DNA from: Flavobacteriales bacterium
GTDB lineage: Bacteria; Bacteroidota; Bacteroidia; Flavobacteriales_D; Cryomorphaceae
DNA length: 35,107 nt
NCBI GenBank assembly: GCA_020201045.1
Contig: JAIVHP010000289.1
Location: 1-35,107, forward strand
Reading direction: 5' to 3'
The position numbers were made by a program, and so were the translations under genes. Below, in pieces: positions 1 through 7,823 of the stretch. The notes beneath the pieces were generated by a model. The model did no database searches. It was not told the origin of the DNA and saw nothing but the letters and a program-made list of their open reading frames with translations. The stretch's first letter is position 1, and the number at the start of each line of letters is the position of its first letter.

Positions 1-903
1 TTGTTGGACGAGAGCGACGCTACGGGTCAGTTCATTTTGACAGGATCCAATAATTTTTTGTTGCAGCAAAACATTGTTCAAAGTCTGGCTGGCAGGTTGG
101 CCTACCTCTACCTTTTACCTTTTTCGGTAGCCGAGTTGAAATCGGGGAATTTGCTCCCTGAAACCTTGGATGACATGCTCTTTAAAGGGAGTTATCCACC
201 CGTGTTTCACCAGAGAATCGATCCGGAAAAATGGTTTCCAAATTACATCAAAACTTATGTTGAACGCGACGTTCGTTTGATAAAGAATATCTCAAACTTA
301 GGTGCTTTCGACCGATTTTTAAGATTGTGCGCCGGTCGTGTTGGACAATTGCTGAATAAGAGCAGTTTGGGGATTGAAGTTGGTGTTGATAGCAAAACCA
401 TTGATGCATGGTTAACAATTTTGGAAAGTAGTTTTATTATACACCTATTGAAGCCCCACCATCAAAATTTCAATAAGCGTATGGTGAAAATGCCCAAATT
501 ATACTTTCACGATACGGGGTTGGTTTGTGCCTTGCTGGGTATACAAAACCAAAATCAAATTCAGACTCATCCCCTTAGGGGAAACCTTTTTGAAAACTTT
601 GTCGTCGGCGAGTTTATGAAAACCCAGTACAATATGGGGAAGCAAGGGCAATTGTACTTTTGGCGCGACAATAAGGGGAATGAAATTGATTTAATTATCG
701 ATAAAGGGAATGCACTGTATCCAGTTGAAATAAAAGCCGGACAAACCGTCACTCCAGCTTACTTTAAAGGAATCAATTTCTGGAATAAGCTTACCGGGTT
801 CAATGGTGGTACTGTGATTTATGCCGGAGATACAACTCAAAAAAGAAGCAATGGAATTGACGTAAAGGCTTGGTATAAAGTAGATATGGCGAGCTTTTTT
901 TAG
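1..903 (+). CDS. AAA+ ATPase with DUF4143 C-terminal domain, 5' truncated by window edge
   Basis: Translation 'GQFILTGSNNFLLQ...SLAGRLAYLYLLPFSVAEL' and C-terminal 'NLFENFVVGEFMKTQ...YFWRDNKGNEIDLIIDKGNALYPVEIKAGQT' match the ATPase/DUF4143 family pattern; no P-loop visible because the ORF begins at base 1. Confidence 0.85.
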   Translation: MLDESDATGQFILTGSNNFLLQQNIVQSLAGRLAYLYLLPFSVAELKSGNLLPETLDDMLFKGSYPPVFHQRIDPEKWFPNYIKTYVERDVRLIKNISNLGAFDRFLRLCAGRVGQLLNKSSLGIEVGVDSKTIDAWLTILESSFIIHLLKPHHQNFNKRMVKMPKLYFHDTGLVCALLGIQNQNQIQTHPLRGNLFENFVVGEFMKTQYNMGKQGQLYFWRDNKGNEIDLIIDKGNALYPVEIKAGQTVTPAYFKGINFWNKLTGFNGGTVIYAGDTTQKRSNGIDVKAWYKVDMASFF

Positions 904-1208
904 CACAGATGTAGCCACTACTGTGTAGAGTAATAGTGCTGTGTGACCGCAAAAATCTGAAACGCAAGACACCAAAACAAAAACTTTTGCTATCGCCGCC
1001 AGAGCAAATTTTCAGGCATACAGAGCATCACGCTTAAGAACGGGATATTTCACCAGAATTTTTTCTTCGGAGCTTTCGTTTAATAAGAATCGAAATTAGA
1101 TTAGTAGAAATGTCGACACACCTTATGATATGGCCTTGTTTTCAATTCTTTCAGTCCTGCTATTCGATTTCCGTATCCCACACAGACCTATTTTTTAGGC
1201 AATGCGCG

Positions 1209-1685
1209 TTAGTACGAAAAGGCAAACTCCATAGAGTTTAGCGGTTTTGAATTTGTACCAAACAAATCAGAAAGAGTGCCCGATGCCGTGCCGCGGATGT
1301 AGCGGTTTGCCGTATCGTGTTCTTCAATCATAACGGTACACGACTCGCCAGCAAACCATCCGTCGATACCGATAACAACCGCTATTCCGAGCGTTGAGCT
1401 CGTGGTGTGCGTTCCTTCTGTGATAGATGTCAGGCATGCAACCAAAACTTCCATGTTTTCGCTTTCGTCGCTCCCCGTAATTTCGATGCTGCTTTCGGAA
1501 CTCGAAACGCTTAGGGTAGTCGCTGCGTAATCGTTTCCATCAAAAGTGAAGTTCACATATTCGGGTTGATCATCACCGCCACCGTTTCCCGAAGGGCCAT
1601 TGTCGTCATCGTCGTCGCTGCAACTCGAAAGAATTGGGCTAAGCCCCATCACAATTAAAAATCCCAGATAAAATACCTTTTTCAT
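1209..1685 (-). CDS. Small putative lipoprotein, unknown function
   Basis: Start chosen at MKKVFYLGFLIVMGLSPILSSCSDDDDD, a lipobox followed by an acidic stretch typical of Bacteroidota surface lipoproteins; upstream ORF extension lacks signal character. Confidence 0.65.
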   Translation of the reverse strand: MKKVFYLGFLIVMGLSPILSSCSDDDDDNGPSGNGGGDDQPEYVNFTFDGNDYAATTLSVSSSESSIEITGSDESENMEVLVACLTSITEGTHTTSSTLGIAVVIGIDGWFAGESCTVMIEEHDTANRYIRGTASGTLSDLFGTNSKPLNSMEFAFSY

Positions 1686-1857
1686 AGATTTAGATTTTTC
1701 TGAAATACTGACTAAGATAAGTGTTTGTGAATTCGTTGATTCAACTCCCCAATTGTAGATAGTAAAATCTTGCATGGGAAACTTAAATTTCAAGGCCTGT
1801 GGAATCCACAGGATTTAATTTCCAGATTATAATCATTGGTCGTTGATAACATCTCGG

Positions 1858-2511
1858 CTAATAACTACTGTGGATGGAATATGATCGCCATTCCATAATA
1901 TCAATAGAGAATGAAACGGTCAATATTATATTTTTTGACTCGCTCATATTCGACATTTTGATTAATTGATAAATGGAATTTGACGTTTTATCTGGTTTAT
2001 AAAATGATATTAGGATCCCATTAGGTTCGAGTTCTTCAATAGATTGGTTTTCATCCAAAAGAATATAATTGCTTTGAATTGCCTTAAAGGAATTGAAAAA
2101 GTCATCTTCATCAAAATTGAAACTTGAAAACTCTCTTAATTGATTGATTATTTTGCCTTCGTGGTCAATAAATATTTCTCCCTCATAATCAGTAATAAAT
2201 AACTCTTCATTAGAAATGTCATAACGGGCTGTATCATCAATAAATTGGGCGCGTATATAAAAAGTCACATCTTTATTGTATGATAAATCTCCATTATTGA
2301 AAGTATTCTCTCCATCCGCTATGAAGCTCAAATTATTAATTATATCAGGATTATAGAGTAGTTTTTTTAACAGTGTTTCAGATAGAATATTGTTATATGA
2401 CTTTTCTCGATTCTTGTCGCTTTCCGCAACTTTACAAGCTGATATCATCAGCAGAATTATGGCTAGTGCGGGAAAGGCCAATCTTATTAAAAATCCATGT
2501 GTATTTTTCAT
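1858..2511 (-). CDS. Putative lipoprotein, candidate immunity protein for the upstream RHS tip
   Basis: MKNTHGFLIRLAFPALAIILLMISACKVAES lipoprotein signal; start codon overlaps the stop of the upstream RHS C-terminal frame (ATGA). Confidence 0.6.
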   Translation of the reverse strand: MKNTHGFLIRLAFPALAIILLMISACKVAESDKNREKSYNNILSETLLKKLLYNPDIINNLSFIADGENTFNNGDLSYNKDVTFYIRAQFIDDTARYDISNEELFITDYEGEIFIDHEGKIINQLREFSSFNFDEDDFFNSFKAIQSNYILLDENQSIEELEPNGILISFYKPDKTSNSIYQLIKMSNMSESKNIILTVSFSIDIMEWRSYSIHSSY

Positions 2512-3778
2512 TTCATATATCTTTGAATAGGTCCCAAAAGGTTATAGGACTGATTCCAATATATATGACCCCAGGCCCTTTGAAATAAATCGGAATTCCT
2601 GTTTATAAATGACATGCTACTTACGGATGTTTTATATGTTCCATTAAAGTGCGATACATTAATTCTTGCTAATCTATTTGTACTAACTACCCTTACCTCA
2701 TTGATAGTTTGATTGCTCCAGCTTACTGTAGCCTTTACTTTTTCTCCATTTATAATTAGATCTCTGGAGTATAGTGACTTTGCAATCGATCCTCTTCCAA
2801 TATGGACTATTATGAATGCTTTCCATATCAAATAAATCATCAATTTTTAGGGTGCCATTCGATTTTGTAATTTGGCTTGCCTTCCTATAAGCGTTTAATA
2901 ATTGCTTGAAATCTTCTTCTGAATTACCCGTGGTAGGATTTGCCAAAGTAGCACCGTCTGCTCCATTGACAGATGCTGTAACGTCTATTCCAAGAGCGGT
3001 TCCAAATTTTTCCAAATTTGTTACTTTACTACCTGTTATAAAATTTAATCCTTTAGATTTAGCTTCTAGACCAGAAGAGACACCTCCTATCGTCGCTCCA
3101 GAAAGTGCTCCAATACCACCTCCCTTTAAACCCGAAACGAGACCATCACCAAGACTCATATCATGCAACCAAGCATTTCCAGCGCTATTTATAAATCCAC
3201 CAGTAAACCCAGATGCACCCCCCTGAATAGCACCGTTAATGAACCCTAAACCACCTCCTAGCAGTAAAAACAAACTCCCCATCCGGATCCACATACACCA
3301 CCGGGTTATTCCCAATTCCCAAATAAGGATTGTGGAACTGCTCCGCAGGGTCGGGCGTAAACCAAACCCCTAATTGCGGATCATAGAAGCGAGAACCAAA
3401 GTCAAACATTTCAAGCCCCGTGCTTAAGCTGCTATCAAATTCGCCGGTCTGTAATTCCTTACTGGTATACTTATTCAGGTACTCATCAGAATTGCTGTTA
3501 AGCCCTGCAATGGTGAGGCCATAAGGATAGTAATCATTGATTTGTCGAAGCTTTCCGCGTTGATATTGCACCAGGAAGTTATCGAAGTTAACAGCCGCAT
3601 CACTACCATTACTCACATATGCGTGTAAGTACCCATCTTGCCCCACATCTAAGTCGTTTCTTATAAGAGTTTCCAGCGCGTTGGGGTTTTGAACTTTGGC
3701 GGCGCCTGAGTGAGTTCGACAGCCAGATCGGGCTCCTGATGTATTCGAAAAATGATATGTGATGCTCACTCCACTCAT
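2508..3778 (-). pseudogene. RHS-repeat-associated core tip plus C-terminal cargo domain, split by two apparent frameshifts and lacking the RHS head
   Basis: ORF 3236-3778 has the RHS core 'NDYYPYGLTIAG...YLNKYTSKELQTG...FDFGSRFYDPQLGVWFTPDPAEQFHNPYLGIGNNPVVYVDPDGEF'; the cargo continues in ORF 2698-3315 (LFLLLGGGLGFINGAIQGG...) and then ORF 2508-2843 (GRGSIAKSLYSRDLIINGEKV...). Confidence 0.75.
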
Positions 3779-3958
3779 AAACTGAGCTCAAGATAAAGAT
3801 ATTTTGGAAAACTGATCGTTGGTAACACAATGCAATTGCTAACAGATAATTCAATTCATCCCTTACAACTCGCAGCGATGTGGTGGGTTACAAAAATTCC
3901 ACTTTAGCGGGGTTTTCGCTTCGTTCGAATAAGCGCGTATTCTACAACTCTTGGAATT

Positions 3959-4426
3959 CTAATGCGGGTATATCTGCATTCCTTCCATTTCTGCATTTGG
4001 GGGATATGGAACTACAAAATTTAATTGCTCTAAATCTTCAATACTTAAGTCGTATCGTTTCAAAATCATATACTGGTTTGAGATAACTGACCATACCGAG
4101 TCTTCGTAGACTTGTGCGTCAAAAATGAAAACGGAAAGCGTGTCTGCTTCCAGTTCATTAATTGATTCGTTCCATGGATTTCTGTCGCGAACATAGAACT
4201 TTCTACCCGCCCCAAGTGCTATTAGGTCAGGGTCTTCATTAACTATACTTGTATCTGGATATTGGATCTCTGAAAACCCGTCGTATTTCAAAAAGTAGAT
4301 CGTTTCCGATGAATTATTTTCTATCGTAATAGTGTAAAACTTTCCACCAAGAAAATTTTCTTCACAGCCCGATAAAACCAGTATAGCACTAAACAAAATA
4401 AAGAAAATATTCTTCATTTTTTCCAA
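3959..4426 (-). CDS. Putative lipoprotein, paralog of the 4608-5084 product
   Basis: MKNIFFILFSAILVLSGCEENF signal; C-terminal 'DLSIEDLEQLNFVVPYPPNAEMEGMQIYPH' parallels the neighbour. Confidence 0.65.
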   Translation of the reverse strand: MEKMKNIFFILFSAILVLSGCEENFLGGKFYTITIENNSSETIYFLKYDGFSEIQYPDTSIVNEDPDLIALGAGRKFYVRDRNPWNESINELEADTLSVFIFDAQVYEDSVWSVISNQYMILKRYDLSIEDLEQLNFVVPYPPNAEMEGMQIYPH

Positions 4427-4607
4427 ATTAACGGGTTAAAGGGAAACGAGTCCCAAAAATAGATATAGAACTCGACAGAGCTACCCAAAACACTTCATGC
4501 AAATCAGTAAGTTCTCAGATGAGGAAAAATAATGCGTCTGGGTGGTCATTGATGCATTTATCGCAAAAGCCAAGATTCAGTGTATTTTGTAAGATATCTA
4601 ACTTTAA

Positions 4608-5084
4608 TCAGGGAATATAAATCTGCATTTCATTCATGGCTTCACTCGGCGGGTAAGGCACAAAAAAGTCAAGTGTTTCCAGGTCGCTCAAGGACAAGTC
4701 GTACCTGGTCAACACATTGTAGTCATTAATGATTTCTTGATCGCTATAATTTGCAAGGGTGTCTGGGTGAAATACGTATATCGATATCAGCCCTTCTGGT
4801 GTCGATTCGATCAACGCTGCTAACGATCCCGTTCCGTGATGATCATAATAAGCATTTCTACCAGGCGGTGTTTTTTGCATTGACCCCGTTACTATTTCAG
4901 TAAGCGCGGTATCGGGATAAAATGGCCCGTGGGTATAAGGTACAGCCGATTCTATATTGTGATCAGCATTATTTACAACATGTATTGTTTCTATGCGTGC
5001 AGGAAAATCTTCCTTGCAGCTATTGGATACCAAAACGAGGTATAAGCTCAGCACAAACATTATTTTCGAGGTTACTTTTATCAT
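4608..5084 (-). CDS. Putative lipoprotein, candidate immunity protein of the HEYGH RHS tip
   Basis: Lipoprotein signal ...LVSNSCKEDF; lies 8 bp downstream of the RHS stop; C-terminal 'DLSLSDLETLDFFVPYPPSEAMNEMQIYIP' shared with the 3959-4426 product. Confidence 0.65.
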   Translation of the reverse strand: MIKVTSKIMFVLSLYLVLVSNSCKEDFPARIETIHVVNNADHNIESAVPYTHGPFYPDTALTEIVTGSMQKTPPGRNAYYDHHGTGSLAALIESTPEGLISIYVFHPDTLANYSDQEIINDYNVLTRYDLSLSDLETLDFFVPYPPSEAMNEMQIYIP

Positions 5085-5092
5085 TTTTCCAT

Positions 5093-6991
5093 TTATTCGT
5101 CCATTAATCGCGGATATCTTCCTTTATAAAAATCCCAGTTTATTCCAAGTCGATTGAAATACCATCCAGAATAACTGTTCGCTTCACGTTCATACCATTT
5201 CTCATTATGGCCTGTACTTCCAGCACTGTTTAAGCTAAGAAACCCTGGAACAAAATATAATGGACCCCATGTCTGACTTTGTAGTGTATGACCGTATTCG
5301 TGCATAAAAAGCGGGTCTTGAAGGAGATGATCTTTAAAATCTCCCTGAATTTCATCACGTATACTAATATTAATATGGTTACCGATGCTAATACCCCACC
5401 TGTCTTCATTATTTTCTCCAGTAGAGAAGGTAACCCCACCGAAGTAATCAACCCGGTCTACACCGCCAAATGTATTTCTCATTTGACTAAACCCATGACC
5501 AATAGCAGACTGCGGAAGCTCCCAACTAAATCTGCTTATACCTTGCCATGTCTGTCCAAAAAAGTTTCTGTTTTCATCCAGATAAAAATTACCACCAAAC
5601 TGTTCCCATGTATTTCCAAGCCTACTCCAATCTCCAGACGCTATACCATGGACAGTATTCGCAACAGTGCCTATGGCTGTAGGCGCTGCGTATGCAAGTC
5701 CTGCAACTTTAATTGCAGTGCCCAATACAGGAACACCTAAACCTAAAGTAACACCTGTGGCTATCGTAGCTCCTGCCACAAAACCAGATCCGAAGGCTTT
5801 CAAACCATCACCGAAATTATTGATATCCCCATTTGATGCCTGAATTCCAAGATTGACACTGCCGAAAACAGCACCAGCAATTACTGGAATCATCCATGCA
5901 AACTCCCCATCCGGATCCACATACATCACCGGGTTATTCCCAATCCCCAAATAAGGATTGTGAAATTGCTCAGCAGGATCGGGCGTAAACCAAACGCCGA
6001 GTTGCGGGTCCCTTCGACACGCGCAAATTCTCCGCACCATCTGCTCAGGGCAGGCTGCAAAACGACTACCAAAGTCAAACCCCGTAAAGGTCACGCGGTT
6101 ATACGGTACGTCATCCACGTCAATGAATACGGCGTGACCTGACGGGGCAGGCATCTCCAGTCCTGTACTTAAACTGCTGTCAAACTCTCCGGTCTGTAAT
6201 TCCTTACTGGTATACTTATTCAGGTATTCATCAGAATTGCTGTTAAGACCCGCAATGGTGAGGCCGTACGCGATAGCCGGAGCGAAAGCGAAGGGTGAGC
6301 CGTAATCGTTTATTTGCCGGAGTTGTCCACGTTGATATTGCACCAGGAAATTATCGAAGTTCACGGCCGCATCGCTTCCATTACTTACCCATTCGACTGC
6401 TGACGCACAAAACATCGGCGCACGCTCAGGGCAAGCATAAGCCCCGACATGAAGCCGGGGTTCATGGCTGTAAGGGCTCGTTCCTGCGCCCAACAGCCAT
6501 AGAACATACAAATATCCGTCTGCACCCACATCCAAGTCGTTTCTAATGATGGTTTCCAACGCGTTGGGGTTTTCAACCTGGGCGGCGCCCGAGTGGGCCA
6601 CATCGAGATTCATATTCTGATCGTATAACATCCAAACCAGGTAGGCGTGGGGCTTGTCTACGTCGGTGGTGTCAAACTCAGTTGACAATAAGCTCATAAT
6701 GGAGTTGTTCAAGGTCTGATCCCCGCCAGATGCCATATTGATCAGTTGGCTTTCTCCCAAATTCAAAACGCTCGAGCCGCTGGCTGCCAGTGAAATCAAA
6801 ATTTCGTTGAGCAAAAAATCCATATTCTGATAGGTGGTGCCGGGCGCATCTTCTTCGTAGAAATACGACGTGCTTAGCGCTACCTTATCGCCCTTTTTGA
6901 CGGGCATTACGAGCGATGGGCCAATTTCGGTGCCATTGGCTGCCGCTATTGTTGTATAGCTTTTACTGTTGAATGTTTCATCTCCAATCAT
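5093..6991 (-). CDS. Headless RHS-core protein with C-terminal HEYGH (HExxH) metallopeptidase-like domain
   Basis: RHS core 'DPQLGVWFTPDPAEQFHNPYLGIGNNPVMYVDPDGEF' then 'DPLFMHEYGHTLQSQTWGPLYFVPG...HNEKWYEREANSYSGWYFNRLG'; lacks the long upstream RHS/YD-repeat region. Confidence 0.8.
   Translation of the reverse strand: MIGDETFNSKSYTTIAAANGTEIGPSLVMPVKKGDKVALSTSYFYEEDAPGTTYQNMDFLLNEILISLAASGSSVLNLGESQLINMASGGDQTLNNSIMSLLSTEFDTTDVDKPHAYLVWMLYDQNMNLDVAHSGAAQVENPNALETIIRNDLDVGADGYLYVLWLLGAGTSPYSHEPRLHVGAYACPERAPMFCASAVEWVSNGSDAAVNFDNFLVQYQRGQLRQINDYGSPFAFAPAIAYGLTIAGLNSNSDEYLNKYTSKELQTGEFDSSLSTGLEMPAPSGHAVFIDVDDVPYNRVTFTGFDFGSRFAACPEQMVRRICACRRDPQLGVWFTPDPAEQFHNPYLGIGNNPVMYVDPDGEFAWMIPVIAGAVFGSVNLGIQASNGDINNFGDGLKAFGSGFVAGATIATGVTLGLGVPVLGTAIKVAGLAYAAPTAIGTVANTVHGIASGDWSRLGNTWEQFGGNFYLDENRNFFGQTWQGISRFSWELPQSAIGHGFSQMRNTFGGVDRVDYFGGVTFSTGENNEDRWGISIGNHINISIRDEIQGDFKDHLLQDPLFMHEYGHTLQSQTWGPLYFVPGFLSLNSAGSTGHNEKWYEREANSYSGWYFNRLGINWDFYKGRYPRLMDE
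6011..6060. repeat. In-frame insert 4 in RHS core (net +45 bp versus the paralog)
   Basis: 'ccttcgacacgcgcaaattctccgcaccatctgctcagggcaggctgcaa' between gggtc and aacgactacc; the paralog has only 'ataga' here. Confidence 0.75.
6081..6152. repeat. In-frame insert 3 in RHS core: 72-bp palindromic element
   Basis: Absent from the paralog (gtcaaac|atttcaag versus gtcaaac|72 bp|atctccag); near-terminal inverted repeat ccccgtaaaggtcacgc / gcgtgacctgacgggg. Confidence 0.8.
6266..6302. repeat. In-frame insert 2 in RHS core (net +27 bp)
   Basis: gtacgcgatagccggagcgaaagcgaagggtgagccg replaces ataaggatag of the paralog. Confidence 0.65.
6389..6508. repeat. In-frame insert 1 in RHS core (net +111 bp), apparently composite
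   Basis: Encodes YVLWLLGAGTSPYSHEPRLHVGAYACPERAPMFCASAVEW in place of HAY in the paralog; includes gttcatggctgt...acagccatagaac inverted repeat. Confidence 0.75.
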
Positions 6992-7362
6992 CCGTAGAGA
7001 TTTAGTTTCAAATAGCGAAAATCTTTCTTATTCAACGTATACAGCGGCAATTCATGCACAACTGAAGTAGCCGCAATCAATGCGTCTGGTAATGAAAGAC
7101 GGTGTGAAAGGGCATATTGCGAGATCAGTTCTATTGCGAGTCCTGAAATACCCACATTAATCGGCAGACAATTTATTTTCTTAATATCGTTTTTGAGAAT
7201 TTCCAATTCACCTTTGTTTCTTGCACCGAACAATAATTCACCTGCGGTAACATCTGAAATGCAGATTTTTTTATCTCCAATAAGATTCATTTTCCGAAAT
7301 ACTGTTTCATTGCCTTTATACAGTTCTATCAATACATGGGTATCGCACAAAACTTTACTCAT
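6988..7362 (-). CDS. PIN-domain (VapC-like) toxin
   Basis: MSKVLCDTHVLIELYKGN...ISDVTAGELLFGARNK...LSHRLSLPDALIAATSVVHELPLYTLNKKDF: PIN motifs with acidic residues. Confidence 0.85.
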   Translation of the reverse strand: MSKVLCDTHVLIELYKGNETVFRKMNLIGDKKICISDVTAGELLFGARNKGELEILKNDIKKINCLPINVGISGLAIELISQYALSHRLSLPDALIAATSVVHELPLYTLNKKDFRYLKLNLYG

Positions 7363-7568
7363 GCTGCCTTCCAGGCTTCATTTCGTAAATGACCAGCATC
7401 AATTTCCCGATCCTTCCAAAGGCCGGTATGCAGGGTTAGTCCGTTGGAAGTTTCTTTAGAATTATCCCGTCTCGAATCAATTACTTCAACTTCGATTTTC
7501 AGGGATTTTAAAAAGTCAATAATCGACTTCAAGCGCGACTCAGATACTTTGCCTTTGAGCTTTAACAC
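7359..7568 (-). CDS. Putative antitoxin partner of the PIN toxin
   Basis: 69-aa ORF immediately upstream, with a 4-bp overlap with the PIN ORF; arrangement typical of VapBC-type modules. Confidence 0.65.
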   Translation of the reverse strand: MLKLKGKVSESRLKSIIDFLKSLKIEVEVIDSRRDNSKETSNGLTLHTGLWKDREIDAGHLRNEAWKAA

Positions 7569-7823
7569 AATTATTCGTTTCCCGTTTTTTCAAATTTAAT
7601 CATTTACTGCTTATGTGATGTCAGTAGAATGTTCAATGAGATAGGCTTAATGGATGCAGTACCACATGAATTAAGAATACCAGGAACAACAACGTCTATT
7701 TTCGGGAATTATAAAACAATATTCGCATCGGTAATATTTCAGTCCTACTTCTTCCCGAATCGCTTCAACTTTAAAATCTAACATATAACATAATCACTAA
7801 TCTATTGATGTTGATGCAGTAGC

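Noticed and set aside
6295-6603. ORFs of 83 aa (+) and 72 aa (-) overlapping the RHS core inserts
   Set aside because: They are out-of-frame or antisense readings of the insert region; the RHS frame is clearly the homologous one.
7629-7781. 50-aa plus-strand ORF MFNEIGLMDAVPHELRIPGTTTSIFGNYKTIFASVIFQSYFFPNRFNFKI
   Set aside because: Could be a gene remnant, but no family recognised and too short to support from sequence alone.
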